The position numbers and the translations under genes are program-made. The notes below the pieces were generated by a model. It had not been told where the DNA came from and made no database searches. It was given only the letters and a program-made list of their open reading frames with translations. This document shows, piece after piece, positions 25,120-34,953 of a stretch of 64,000 nucleotides of DNA. The DNA lies in contig JAGFNW010000001.1 in assembly GCA_017592665.1 (NCBI GenBank), positions 62,001 through 126,000 on the forward strand, written 5' to 3'. Origin of the DNA: Streptosporangiaceae bacterium NEAU-GS5 (GTDB lineage Bacteria > Actinomycetota > Actinomycetes > Streptosporangiales > Streptosporangiaceae). How positions within the stretch are numbered: position 1 is the stretch's first letter; each line of letters opens with the position of its first letter.

Positions 25120-26853
25120 ATGCCTGCCGACAACCCCTCCGGCTTCCCGTACCCCATGAATGAGGATCCGGACCGGACCATTGCGTATCGGACGCCACAA
25201 CCGGCGCAGCCGATGAGGCACGACCCCAATCCTCCGACACAAGCCTACGGGCAGAACCCGCCGACCCAGGTCTACGGGAACCCCGGACAGCAGCAGCACC
25301 AGCAGAACCCGCCCACCCAGGTTTATGGCAACCAGCCTCAGTGGCAACAGCCCGAGGAGCTGGGCTGGGACCTGCCGCCGGTGGAGATGGCCGCGCCGCC
25401 CGCCAGGACCGGCTCGCGCCGGCCCAAGGGCTGGATCATCGCGGTCGCCGCCGCCTTAGTCGTGGGCGTGCTGGCCGGCGGTGGCGTGTGGGCCGCGTCC
25501 AAGCTGCTCGGCGGCGGATCGCAGCCGCAGGACGTGCTGCCTGGCGGCAACGCCATCGCGTACGTGCGGCTCGACCTGGACCCGGCCGCCAACCAGAAGC
25601 TCGCCCTGTTCAGCATCGGGCGCAAGTTCTCCTCCACCAAGAAGGCGTTCTCCAGCACGGACGAGGACCCGCGCAAGGCGCTGTTCTCGGCCATCCAGGA
25701 GGGCTCCGGCGCCAAGTTCGACTACGCCAAGGACATCGAGCCCTGGCTCGGCTCCCGCGTGGGCGTCGTCGTGCTCAACCCGGCCAAGGCCGGCGCCGAG
25801 CCCGGATTCGCGGCCGCGATCCAGGTCAAGGACGAGGGCGCGGCCAAGGCCGGCATCGCCAAGCTGTCCGACGGCGCCAAGACGGGCCTGGCGTTCCGTG
25901 ACGGATACGCCATCATCGCCGAGACGCAGGCCAAGGCCGACAACTACGCCAAGGCCACGCCGCTGGCGCAGAACGAGACCTTCAAGAACGACCTCGCCGC
26001 GCTGGGCGAGCCGGGCATCCTGTCCTTCTGGGCCGACCTCGGCAAGCTCGCCGGCCTGTCCCTCGTCGGCACCGGCGCGAGCGTCGACCAGAGCATGCTC
26101 GACCAGGTCAAGAACACCCGGCTGGCCGGCGCGCTCCGCTTCGACGGCAACTACGCCGAACTGGCCGGCATCACCCGCGGCGCCTCGCCCGTGGCCCAGC
26201 CGCCGAAGCCGGTGACCATCGGTGAGCTGCCCGCCAGCACGGTCGGCGCGGTCTCCTTCTCCGGCCTCGGTGACATCATCAGCAAGCAGTGGCCGCAGAT
26301 CCAGAAGGCCATCGAGTCATCGCCCGACGGCCAGTCGTTCACCCAGCAGATCGAGCAGCTCAAGCAGAGCTACGGCCTGAGCATTCCCGACGACCTGATC
26401 AGCCTGTTCGGCTCCAGCATCTCGATCGCGGTCGACGGCGACGGCATCGACGGCGGCCAGCCGAAGATCGGTGCGGTGCTCACCACCGACCCCACCAAGG
26501 CGCAGGAAGTGCTCGGCAAGATCCAGAAGTTCCTGGCCGACACCGGCACCACGTTCCCGCTCGCCACCGCCACCGGCGACGGCAAGCTGGTCGTGGCCAG
26601 CGCCCAGGACTACGCCGACACGCTGGGCACAGCGGGCACGCTCGGTGACGACGAAGGCTTCAAGCTGGCCGTCCCCGACGCCGGCAAGGCCACCTACGCC
26701 ATGTACGTCAACCTCGACAAGCTCGAGCCGCTCTACACCGCGAACATGAGCGAGGAAGAGGCCGCCGACATCAAGGTGCTGCGGGCCGTCGGCCTCAGCG
26801 GCCAGTACTCCGGCGGCGAGAGTTCGTTCACCCTGCGGGTCCTGTTCAACTGA
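25120..26853 (+). CDS. DUF3352 family membrane-anchored extracellular protein
   Basis: 577 residues. Residues 1-85 are a Gln/Pro-rich cytoplasmic tail with repeated N-P-P-T-Q-V-Y-G. A membrane segment follows at about 105-128 (GWIIAVAAALVVGVLAGGGV), then the DUF3352 domain (130-577): VLPGGNAIAYVRLDLDPAAN, FDYAKDIEPWLGSRVGVVVL, GAVLTTDPTKAQEVLGKIQK. DUF3352 proteins are extracytoplasmic in actinobacteria and cyanobacteria and are of unknown function. The gene ends before two stacked hairpins that separate it from cysM. Confidence 0.88.
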   Translation: MPADNPSGFPYPMNEDPDRTIAYRTPQPAQPMRHDPNPPTQAYGQNPPTQVYGNPGQQQHQQNPPTQVYGNQPQWQQPEELGWDLPPVEMAAPPARTGSRRPKGWIIAVAAALVVGVLAGGGVWAASKLLGGGSQPQDVLPGGNAIAYVRLDLDPAANQKLALFSIGRKFSSTKKAFSSTDEDPRKALFSAIQEGSGAKFDYAKDIEPWLGSRVGVVVLNPAKAGAEPGFAAAIQVKDEGAAKAGIAKLSDGAKTGLAFRDGYAIIAETQAKADNYAKATPLAQNETFKNDLAALGEPGILSFWADLGKLAGLSLVGTGASVDQSMLDQVKNTRLAGALRFDGNYAELAGITRGASPVAQPPKPVTIGELPASTVGAVSFSGLGDIISKQWPQIQKAIESSPDGQSFTQQIEQLKQSYGLSIPDDLISLFGSSISIAVDGDGIDGGQPKIGAVLTTDPTKAQEVLGKIQKFLADTGTTFPLATATGDGKLVVASAQDYADTLGTAGTLGDDEGFKLAVPDAGKATYAMYVNLDKLEPLYTANMSEEEAADIKVLRAVGLSGQYSGGESSFTLRVLFN

Positions 26854-26873
26854 CCCGCTCTCGACAGGAATTG

Positions 26874-26914
26874 GGGATCCGCGGATCTTTGCCGGGGCGA
26901 GATTCGCGGATCCC
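26874..26914 (+). terminator. Hairpin after the DUF3352 gene
   Basis: GGGATCCGCG (26874-26883) pairs perfectly with CGCGGATCCC (26905-26914), 21 bases downstream of the stop codon. The 21-base loop is long and a short AT stretch (CATATATG) follows. Plausible transcript end for the plus-strand gene. Confidence 0.6.
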
Positions 26915-26977
26915 TCCATATATGCACTCCATAGACCGCGTGCCGAGACGACCCCCACCTCGTCTCCGTGACGCGAA

Positions 26978-27014
26978 GCGGCCGCCCTCCCGATCATCCC
27001 GGGAGGGCGGCCGC
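26978..27014. terminator. Strong bidirectional hairpin between DUF3352 and cysM
   Basis: GCGGCCGCCCTCCC (26978-26991) and GGGAGGGCGGCCGC (27001-27014) form a perfect 14-base stem with a nine-base loop, 33 bases past the cysM stop codon on the minus strand. GC stem with no U-tract, as is common for actinomycete terminators. Confidence 0.75.
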
Positions 27015-27047
27015 ACCACGTTGGCGGGTCTTAGAGCCAACAGGCTC

Positions 27048-28273
<1,226 letters not shown>

Positions 28274-28315
28274 CGTTAGTCGATCTCCTGTTCAGTACGA
28301 GGGGGTCCGAGGGTT

Positions 28316-28711
28316 TCAACCGGCGACGATCCGGACTTCTTCCTCGGTCACGACCCCGTCGATGATTCGGAACGACCGGAACTGCTCCAAAGCGGTCGAC
28401 ACCAGGACATAGTGAGCGTTGGGCTCGGAGGCGTAGGTGACGTCCGTACGAGACGGATAGGCCTCGGTGGCGGTGTGCGAGTGATAGATCACGACCGGCT
28501 CCTCGTCGCGGTCGTCCATCTCGCGCCACACCTTCAGCTGTTCCGACGAGTCGAAGCGGTAGAACGTGGGCGACCGCTCGGCGTTGGCCATCGCGATGAA
28601 CCGCTCGGGCTCACCGTCACGCCCGGCGATGATCCCGCACGCCTCATCCGGATGATCCGCTCGCGCATGCGCCTTGATCTTGTCGACCAAATCCTGCGAG
28701 ATCGTCAGCAT
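28316..28711 (-). CDS. mec: CysO-cysteine peptidase Mec (JAMM metalloprotease)
   Basis: 131 residues from the ATG at 28711. The JAMM zinc motif is complete: Glu23 in HPDEACGII, then VIYHSHTATEAYPSRTD giving His77, His79, Ser87 and Asp90. Mec removes cysteine from the CysO C-terminus, completing this cysteine route, which in mycobacteria is favoured under oxidative stress. Position between DUF2017 and cysO matches the M. tuberculosis order. Confidence 0.95.
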   Translation of the reverse strand: MLTISQDLVDKIKAHARADHPDEACGIIAGRDGEPERFIAMANAERSPTFYRFDSSEQLKVWREMDDRDEEPVVIYHSHTATEAYPSRTDVTYASEPNAHYVLVSTALEQFRSFRIIDGVVTEEEVRIVAG

Positions 28712-28715
28712 GACG

Positions 28716-29246
28716 TCACCATAGGGCACGGACGAGCGTGTCCTGGAGATAGGTCAGCCAGTCGTAGGTGACGAACGCGGGATAGCGCGGATCTTCCTCC
28801 GACATGGACTCGATCTCGTCGTGGATCTCCTCGGTCACCTCGAGCCTGATCCCGAGCGCGAGCCGCACGTCGTTCAGCGACCGGAGCCAGGCCTGCGCCT
28901 GGTCGGTGGAGAGCTCGACCTGGCCGGGACCGGCCGTCTCCAGCAGCGTCTGCGCGTCCGCCCGCTTGGCGTCGCGCAGCGTGGCCTCGGTATAGCGGCG
29001 GAACTCGGCCGCCGCCTCGTCGTCGTCGGTGTAGGCCGCGGGGAACAGGCGGGCGATGACCGGGTCGTCGTGCTGCTCCTCGTTGGCCGCGCCGATGCCG
29101 AGCGCCCGCTCCAGCGGATCGTCGCCCGTGGCTCCCGGCTCGACCAGGCCGAGCACCTCGGAGACGAGGGATCGCAGAATCGACGCCTCGCCCGGGTCGA
29201 GTTTGATCGCCACGCCTTTGCGGGTGGACTTGAATCCGGTACTCAT
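28716..29246 (-). CDS. DUF2017 family protein
   Basis: 176 residues from the ATG at 29246, which overlaps the clpS stop codon (ATGA). Acidic, helical protein: [67 protein letters not shown]. The family is always found beside clpS in actinobacteria; its function is unknown. Four bases separate it from mec, so the five genes clpS-DUF2017-mec-cysO-cysM are probably one transcript. Confidence 0.92.
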   Translation of the reverse strand: MSTGFKSTRKGVAIKLDPGEASILRSLVSEVLGLVEPGATGDDPLERALGIGAANEEQHDDPVIARLFPAAYTDDDEAAAEFRRYTEATLRDAKRADAQTLLETAGPGQVELSTDQAQAWLRSLNDVRLALGIRLEVTEEIHDEIESMSEEDPRYPAFVTYDWLTYLQDTLVRALW

Positions 29247-29536
29247 GATTTGTTCACCGTGGCCCAGAGGCCGTAGCCGTGGAGGATCTCGACGTCGCGC
29301 TCCATCTCCTCGCGAGTGCCGCTGGCGACGACGGCCTTGCCCTTGTGGTGCACGTCGAGCATCAGCTTCTCCGCCTTCTGGCGCGTATAGCCGAAGACGG
29401 TCTGGAACACATACGTCACATAGGACATCAGGTTGACCGGGTCGTTCCAGACGATGGTCACCCACGGCAGATCGGGCCGGACATCCGTTGACGGACGCTC
29501 GACCTCGATTGGAGCGGTGGTACCCACATCCACCAT
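29243..29536 (-). CDS. clpS: ATP-dependent Clp protease adaptor ClpS
   Basis: 97 residues. After a flexible N-terminal tail, [20 protein letters not shown] contains the N-D-x-x-N and hydrophobic pocket that binds N-degron residues, followed by [20 protein letters not shown] and the terminal [10 protein letters not shown]. ClpS delivers N-end-rule substrates to ClpC/ClpA-ClpP. It is divergent from pncB with 30 bases between the starts. Confidence 0.96.
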   Translation of the reverse strand: MVDVGTTAPIEVERPSTDVRPDLPWVTIVWNDPVNLMSYVTYVFQTVFGYTRQKAEKLMLDVHHKGKAVVASGTREEMERDVEILHGYGLWATVNKS

Positions 29537-29566
29537 CCTGCCCTACCCCGGTCGTAGTCTCGACTC

Positions 29567-30853
29567 GTGCAGATGACCATGAGCAGTGCCTTGCTCACAG
29601 ATCACTATGAGCTGACGATGCTGCAGGCCGCCCTGCTCAGCGGAGCCGCACAGCGCCGGGCCGTCTTCGAGGTCTTCGCACGGCATCTGCCGGGAGGGCG
29701 GCGATATGGGGTGGTCGCCGGCACCGGACGCCTGCTCGACCTGCTGCAGGATTTCCGGTTCGGCGACCAGGAGCTGGCGTTCCTGGCCGAGCACCGCGTC
29801 GTCGACGCGCCGACCTTGGCGTTTCTCGCCGATTACCGGTTCACCGGACATGTGTACGGCTATCGCGAAGGTGACATCTTCTTCCCAGGATCCCCCATCC
29901 TCGTCGTCGAGGGCACCTTCGCCGAGGCCGTGCTGCTGGAGACGCTGGTCCTTTCGGTCCTCAACCACGACTGCGCGATCGCCGCGGCCGCCTCCCGGAT
30001 GGTCCATGCGGCCGGCGGCCGTCCGATCATCGAAATGGGATCGAGGCGGACGCATGAGCAGGCGGCCGTCGCCGCCGCCCGGGCGGCCTACCTCTGCGGC
30101 TTCGCCACCACCTCCAACCTCATGGCCGGGCGGCTCTACGGTGTGCCCACGGCGGGCACAAGCGCGCACGCCTTCACCCTGGTCCACGACACCGAGCAGG
30201 CCGCCTTCCAGGCCCAGCTCGGCTCGCTGGGGGCCGCCACCACGCTCCTGGTGGACACCTACGACGTGCCCGGGGCCGTACGGCTGGCGGTGGAGCTGGC
30301 CGGGCCCGACCTCGGCGCGGTCCGGATCGACTCGGGCGACCTCGCGGTCGCCGCGGTCGAGGTCCGGCAGCAGCTGGACGCGCTCGGCGCGAAGGGCACC
30401 CGGATCGTGGTGACCAGCGACCTCGACGAGTTCACGATCGCGGCGCTGGCCGCCGCGCCCGTCGACGGCTACGGCGTCGGCACCTCGCTCGTCACCGGCT
30501 CGGGCGCGCCGACCGCCGCGCTGGTCTACAAGCTCGTGGCCCGCGAGGACGCCGACGGCACGCTCCAGCCGGTCGCCAAGCGGTCGGTGGGCAAGCCGAG
30601 CAAGGGCGGCCGGAAGTGGGCCTACCGGGAGCTTTCGTCTGGCCTGGCCGTCGCGGAGATCATCTCGACCCGGCCGCTCGACGAGACCGCGGGACGGCCG
30701 CTGCTGATCCAGCTGATGCGCGACGGCGAAGTCATCGGGCGCGAATCGCTGGAGGCGGCACGCGAACGGCATCGGCTCACAATGCGAGAAATGCCGCCAA
30801 CAGCGCAGAGCCTCTCCCCTGGAGACCCCGCAGTGCCTAGTATTTTCAGATGA
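29567..30853 (+). CDS. pncB: Nicotinate phosphoribosyltransferase
   Basis: 428 residues. ATP-assisted enzyme that joins nicotinate and phosphoribosyl pyrophosphate to nicotinate mononucleotide, the Preiss-Handler step to NAD. Signature regions: ALLTDHYELTMLQAALLSG, GSRRTHEQAAVAAARAAYLC, GTSAHAFTL (conserved near-active-site His), VDTYDVPGAVRLAV, RIDSGDLA, and GYGVGTSLVTG. The start could be GTG 29567, ATG 29573 or ATG 29579; no ribosome binding site decides. It is adjacent to pncA downstream, forming a nicotinamide salvage unit. Confidence 0.96.
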   Translation: MQMTMSSALLTDHYELTMLQAALLSGAAQRRAVFEVFARHLPGGRRYGVVAGTGRLLDLLQDFRFGDQELAFLAEHRVVDAPTLAFLADYRFTGHVYGYREGDIFFPGSPILVVEGTFAEAVLLETLVLSVLNHDCAIAAAASRMVHAAGGRPIIEMGSRRTHEQAAVAAARAAYLCGFATTSNLMAGRLYGVPTAGTSAHAFTLVHDTEQAAFQAQLGSLGAATTLLVDTYDVPGAVRLAVELAGPDLGAVRIDSGDLAVAAVEVRQQLDALGAKGTRIVVTSDLDEFTIAALAAAPVDGYGVGTSLVTGSGAPTAALVYKLVAREDADGTLQPVAKRSVGKPSKGGRKWAYRELSSGLAVAEIISTRPLDETAGRPLLIQLMRDGEVIGRESLEAARERHRLTMREMPPTAQSLSPGDPAVPSIFR

Positions 30854-30899
30854 TCGCGGAAGATCGGCGCATGAGGACGACGCCGGTCTTTCGCGATCA
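30851..30899 (+). promoter_or_regulatory. Long hairpin starting at the pncB stop codon
   Basis: TGATCGCGGAAGATCGGCG (30851-30869) pairs with CGCCGGTCTTTCGCGATCA (30881-30899), 17 of 19 positions complementary, around an 11-base loop. The first three bases are the pncB stop codon, and the hairpin ends 14 bases before the pncA start. It may be a terminator, or may control pncA expression or mRNA decay. Confidence 0.6.
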
Positions 30900-30913
30900 C
30901 ATAATGTGACGTT

Positions 30914-31486
30914 ATGGCGAACGCGCTTGTCATCGTCGACGTCCAGAACGACTTCTGCGAGGGCGGCAGTCTGGCCGTCGGCGGCGGCGCCGCGGTCGCC
31001 GCGGCGATCAGCGACTATCTCTCCGGCCACGCCTACGACCACGTGGTGGCCACCCGCGACTACCACGTCGATCCCGGTGCCCACTTCGCGGCCGAGCCCG
31101 ACTACCTGAACACCTGGCCCGAGCACTGCGTGATCGGCACCCGCGGGGCCGACTTCCATCCCGCCCTCGACACGGCGAAAGTGGAAGAGATCTTCAGCAA
31201 GGGGGCGCACGCCGCCGCGTACAGCGGATTCGAGGGCGCCACGTCGGACGGCACGCCGCTGGCCGCCTGGCTGGCCGAGCGCGGGGTGACCGAGATCGAC
31301 GTCGTCGGCATCGCCACCGACCACTGCGTGCGGGCCACGGCCAAAGACGGGGCCATCAAGGGCCTCGCGGTCAGGGTGCTGCTCGACCTGACCGCGGGCG
31401 TCGCCCACGCGACCACCGCAGTGGCCCTCGCCCAGCTCAGAGAGGCCGGAGTGCACCTGACGGGCGCCCCGATCCTGCGCATGTAG
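30914..31486 (+). CDS. pncA: Nicotinamidase (isochorismatase-like family)
   Basis: 190 residues. Hydrolyses nicotinamide to nicotinate and ammonia, supplying PncB. The catalytic triad is Asp9 (VIVDVQNDF), Lys96 (EEIFSKG) and Cys138 (ATDHCVRATA), and the metal site matches mycobacterial PncA: Asp49, His51, His57 and His71. An enzyme of this type would be expected to activate pyrazinamide, but this is family knowledge only. It follows pncB on the same strand. Confidence 0.96.
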   Translation: MANALVIVDVQNDFCEGGSLAVGGGAAVAAAISDYLSGHAYDHVVATRDYHVDPGAHFAAEPDYLNTWPEHCVIGTRGADFHPALDTAKVEEIFSKGAHAAAYSGFEGATSDGTPLAAWLAERGVTEIDVVGIATDHCVRATAKDGAIKGLAVRVLLDLTAGVAHATTAVALAQLREAGVHLTGAPILRM

Positions 31487-31590
31487 GAGTTCCAGCCAAC
31501 GACATCGCCAAGCCGCGGTCACGAATATCCAAGGGCACGACTACTGATTGCGCTATAGCTATTACTAGGCGTAATCAACCTCGTGGGACG

Positions 31591-32187
31591 GTGTTCGTGT
31601 TCGCGTATCTGCTCGGGGTCTCCTGGCTCCTCCTCTCCCCCGTCTGTGTCTGGCTGCTGTTCGCCCGCGGCTACGCCAAGCTCGTCCGCGCGGCCGCCGC
31701 CGCGACGCTGGCCGCGCTCGAGGGCGCGACGATCGCCCTCGCCTACGTCCAGGCCCCGCCCACGACACCAGTCGCCGCCCCCGCAGCGGTTTCCACACCC
31801 GTGCCGGGGTCCGTCTCGGCCCCCGCCGTCGTCGCCGCGCCGTCCGCCGGGGGCGCGCCCTGCCCGGTGATGCTGCCCAAGCCCCAGTCCGTACGGCTCA
31901 CGCGCGACGGCACGCGGCTGAGCGAGCTGACCATCTACTGGCCGGCGAGCGCCCACGAGTGCGGAACGGCGGCCGTGCTGGTGCGCCACCAGGGCCACCG
32001 GCTGCGCATCTGGCTCCACGAGGGCGCCCTGCCCGGGCAGCACGGAGACGTCACGACCCGCCCCGTCCACGTCGACGGCCACACCGCCGCCTTGGACCTA
32101 CGGCTGCCCGCGCCCCTCCCCGCGCGCCCCCGCCATCTCCTGGCCGTCGACGGCCGCACCGGCCACCCCATCCCCCTCACCCACTGA
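31591..32187 (+). CDS. Membrane-anchored protein of unknown function
   Basis: 198 residues. Two hydrophobic segments (about 4-24 and 33-52) are followed by a Pro/Val/Ala-rich stalk (55-85) and a beta-rich C-terminal domain (CPVMLPKPQSVRLTRDGTRL, ELTIYWPASAHECGTAAVLV, RLRIWLHEGALPGQH). Two cysteines could form one disulfide. The start is GTG 31591 or GTG 31597; GGGACG is better spaced from the second. No family could be named. Confidence 0.65.
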   Translation: MFVFAYLLGVSWLLLSPVCVWLLFARGYAKLVRAAAAATLAALEGATIALAYVQAPPTTPVAAPAAVSTPVPGSVSAPAVVAAPSAGGAPCPVMLPKPQSVRLTRDGTRLSELTIYWPASAHECGTAAVLVRHQGHRLRIWLHEGALPGQHGDVTTRPVHVDGHTAALDLRLPAPLPARPRHLLAVDGRTGHPIPLTH

Positions 32188-32196
32188 GAAGCCGGA

Positions 32197-32268
32197 GCCA
32201 CCCGCTCCGCCGCACGCAGCAGCCACCCGCTCCGCCGCACGCCGCAGCAGCCCGCACCGCCGCACGCC
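32197..32268. repeat. Imperfect tandem repeat of about 26 bp
   Basis: GCCACCCGCTCCGCCGCACG occurs at 32197 and 32222, with a third, shorter and diverged copy (GCCCGCACCGCCGCACGCC) from 32250. The array fills most of the gap between the convergent ends of the membrane-protein gene and the helicase gene. Confidence 0.75.
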
Positions 32269-32309
32269 ACCGGGGTCGCGCAGCAGGGGCACCTGGTGTC
32301 GGGCGCTGC

Positions 32310-34067
32310 CTAAGTGCGCTGGGCGGCCCATTTGCGGATGAGGCCGATGCGCTCGCGGATCTGGTCGGCGGAGGCCTGGGCGATGGGCGGCCCCCCGCAG
32401 CTGCGGCGGAGCTCGGCGTGGATCACCCCGTGGGGCTGGCCGGTGCGGTGATTCCACGCGCCGACCAGGCCGTTGAGCTCCTTGCGCAGCTCGTGGATCT
32501 GCTCGTGCGGGGCCAGTTGCTCGGGCTCGTCCTTTGGCTGGCGCCGCCTGGCCGCCTGCTGGTCGGACTGACGCTTGCGCAGCAGCGTGGCCACCTGGTC
32601 GGGCTCCAGCAGACCGGGCAGACCGAGGAAATCCTCCTCCTCGGGCGAGCCGGGCTGCGCGGACGTGCCGAACTCGCCGCCGTCGAACAGCACCCGGTCG
32701 AACGTGGCCGACGCCTCGAGGGTCTGAAAGGGCAGCTCCTCGCCGAGCGCGTCGGGCTGCTTGCGCTCCTGCTGGGCCTGCTCGAGCAGGTCGTCGTCGA
32801 GCCCATCCTCCGGGCGGCGGCGGTTGAGCACGTGGTCGCGCTCGGCCTCCATCTCGGCCGCGAAGCTCATCAGCAGCGGCACCGACGGCAGGAACACCGA
32901 CGCGGTCTCACCGCGCCGCCTGGCCCGCACGAAGCGGCCCACGGCCTGGGCGAAGAACAGCGGGGTCGAGATGCTCGTGGCGTAGATCCCGACGGCCAGG
33001 CGCGGGATGTCGACGCCTTCGGACACCATGCGGACCGCGACCAGCCACCGATCCTGCGAGGCGGCGAACGCCTTGATCTTCTTGGACGCGCCCGGGTCGT
33101 CGGACAGGACCACGGTCGCGCTCTCGCCGGACACGGCGCGGATGTGCTTGGCATACGCCCGGGCCGTCTCGTGGTCGGTGGAGATCACCAGGCCGCCGGC
33201 GTCGGGCATGCTCTGCCGGACCTCGGTGAGCCGGCGGTCGGCCGCCTGGATGACCTGCCGGATCCAGTCGCCCTTCGGGTCGAGGGCGGCCCGCCAGGCC
33301 TGGCCGAGCTGGTCTTTGGTCAGCGGCGTGCCGAGGGTCGCGGTGATCTCGTCGCCCGCGCGGGTGCGCCACTTCATCTCCCCGGCGTACGCCAGGAAGA
33401 TGACGGGCCGGACGACGCCGTCGGCGAGGGCGGGGCCGTAGCCGTAGGAGTAGTCGGAGACGCTGCGGAGCGCGCCCTCGGCGTCTTCCACATAGCCCAC
33501 GAACGGGATCGGGTTGTCGTCGGACCGAAAGGGCGTGCCGGTCAGCGACAGGCGCCGGACGGCCGGCTCGAAGGCCTCGCGGATGCCGTCGCCCCACGAC
33601 TTGGCGTCGCCCGCGTGGTGGATCTCGTCGAAGATGACCAGCGTCCGCCGCGCTTCGGTGCGCGCTCTGTGGAGGGCCGGGTGCATGGCGACCTGGGCGT
33701 AGGTGACGGCGACGCCCGTGTAGTCGCGCGAGGTGGCCCCCTGGCCGTTTTTGAACTCAGGATCGATGCCGATGCCCACCCGGCCGGCCGCGTCGGCCCA
33801 CTGCCGCTTGAGGTGCTCGGTCGGTGTCACGATCGTGATCGCCCGGATCACCCCGCGGTGCAGCAGCTCGCTCGCGATGCGCAGCGCATACGTCGTCTTT
33901 CCGGCGCCCGGTGTGGCGACCGCGAGAAAGTCACGGGGCTCATGCTGGAAGTAGAGGTCGAACGCCTCCTGCTGCCACGCGCGCAGCTTCGGCGCCGTCC
34001 CCCAGGCTGCCCGATCCGGATAGGACGGGGGCAGTTGCGATGCCGTCTGAACTCGTTCGGTCCTCAC
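32310..34067 (-). CDS. DEAD/DEAH-box superfamily 2 helicase (XPB/UvrB-like)
   Basis: 585 residues, GTG start. Walker A is VATPGAGKTTYAL; motif Ia IVTPTEHLKRQW; Walker B LVIFDEIHHAGD (DEIH); motif III LSLTGTPFRSD; motif V VRMVSEGVDIPRLAVGIYAT; motif VI QAVGRFVRARR. The C-terminal 150 residues are charged and helical, without a known domain. It resembles actinobacterial helicases annotated as DEAD/DEAH or type III restriction-like, but no nuclease or methylase is adjacent, so repair or RNA work is more likely than restriction. Confidence 0.92.
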   Translation of the reverse strand: MRTERVQTASQLPPSYPDRAAWGTAPKLRAWQQEAFDLYFQHEPRDFLAVATPGAGKTTYALRIASELLHRGVIRAITIVTPTEHLKRQWADAAGRVGIGIDPEFKNGQGATSRDYTGVAVTYAQVAMHPALHRARTEARRTLVIFDEIHHAGDAKSWGDGIREAFEPAVRRLSLTGTPFRSDDNPIPFVGYVEDAEGALRSVSDYSYGYGPALADGVVRPVIFLAYAGEMKWRTRAGDEITATLGTPLTKDQLGQAWRAALDPKGDWIRQVIQAADRRLTEVRQSMPDAGGLVISTDHETARAYAKHIRAVSGESATVVLSDDPGASKKIKAFAASQDRWLVAVRMVSEGVDIPRLAVGIYATSISTPLFFAQAVGRFVRARRRGETASVFLPSVPLLMSFAAEMEAERDHVLNRRRPEDGLDDDLLEQAQQERKQPDALGEELPFQTLEASATFDRVLFDGGEFGTSAQPGSPEEEDFLGLPGLLEPDQVATLLRKRQSDQQAARRRQPKDEPEQLAPHEQIHELRKELNGLVGAWNHRTGQPHGVIHAELRRSCGGPPIAQASADQIRERIGLIRKWAAQRT

Positions 34068-34133
34068 AGTGGCAAAAGGTTAGCCGGGACCACCGACAAG
34101 ACATGCCGTCGACGGAGATCCTCGCGAAAGTCG

Positions 34134-34847
34134 TCACTTCGCGCCGGCCATCACCTGATCCACCTCGGTGCGTAGTCCTGGCTGGTCGGGGTGGGCGAGG
34201 CCGAGCAGCATGACGGTGTGCCCGTCGGGCCGGGTGAGCAACGTCACCCGAAGGTAAGCCGGCTGGTTGACCACGTCCCGATATTCGGCGCGCACGGCCC
34301 GGGTCCATCCGCCACCTGGCATGGCCCGGTCGTCGACCACGTCGACCTTGTCTCCATGGAGCAGGAGCCGGCCGTACAGCTCGCTCAGATCGAGCAGGGC
34401 ACCCCGGAGGTCGGTCGCGGGCACGACGACCCCGGGCCGGGCCATCACGGTCGCGAGGTCGCTCCGTGCGGCCACCGACGTGAAGCCGGTGACGGGCGCG
34501 ACCGGGCCCTCGGACCAGCCGGGCGGCAGCGTGTACGTGACGCCGGCGAGCGAGTCGGTGACGCGGGTCACGGGGACGGGCTCGTCCCGGTTGAGGATCA
34601 GCAGGGTCAGCGCCGCGATGACGGCCGTGGCCGCGGCGAGCGCGAGAAAGCCGACGACGGCGCGCACGACCCAGCGAGGCGCCCGGCGCCGTGGCGGCGG
34701 CGCGGGCGTGCCGTACCAGCGGGCCGATGGCGGCAGGTCCTGCTCAACCTGAGTAGAACCCGCCTGTGCGGCGCCCAAGTCCGCGGCGCCCCGGTCGGCC
34801 TCCTCGCTCTGAGGTGGCCAGACACGGCGCGTCCACTGGTCGTCCAC
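34134..34847 (-). CDS. Single-pass membrane protein of unknown function
   Basis: 237 residues. The start is fixed at the GTG 34847 because AGGAGGG stands six bases before it; longer versions starting at 34862 or 34901 would place this site inside the gene. Residues 1-60 are cytoplasmic and Pro/Arg-rich, about 62-86 is the membrane segment (VVGFLALAAATAVIAALTLL), and the outside part (95-237) contains VTYTLPPGWSEGPVAPVTGF and VMLLGLAHPDQPGLRTEVDQ. It resembles actinomycete lipoprotein-like domains that begin with a Y-x-L-P-x-G-W strand (PsbP/Mog1-like). The role is unknown. Confidence 0.75.
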   Translation of the reverse strand: MDDQWTRRVWPPQSEEADRGAADLGAAQAGSTQVEQDLPPSARWYGTPAPPPRRRAPRWVVRAVVGFLALAAATAVIAALTLLILNRDEPVPVTRVTDSLAGVTYTLPPGWSEGPVAPVTGFTSVAARSDLATVMARPGVVVPATDLRGALLDLSELYGRLLLHGDKVDVVDDRAMPGGGWTRAVRAEYRDVVNQPAYLRVTLLTRPDGHTVMLLGLAHPDQPGLRTEVDQVMAGAK

Positions 34848-34953
34848 GATCCCTCCTCGCATGACCCGCGTGCCCGCGCGTGTCTCCGTGGAGTAATTCA
34901 CGCCGTCACTACCCCGTCAACGAGGATTCCACCTTTTGCTCTACGCGAGCCCG

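Noticed and set aside
29543..31522. Long minus-strand open frame of about 660 codons
   Set aside because: Antisense to pncB and pncA, both of which have complete active sites.
32310..34067. Helicase as part of a restriction or anti-phage system
   Set aside because: No methylase, nuclease or other effector gene is adjacent; the flanking genes are membrane or secreted proteins.
31959..34175. Long plus-strand open frame of about 740 codons
   Set aside because: Antisense to the helicase, which has all seven helicase motifs.
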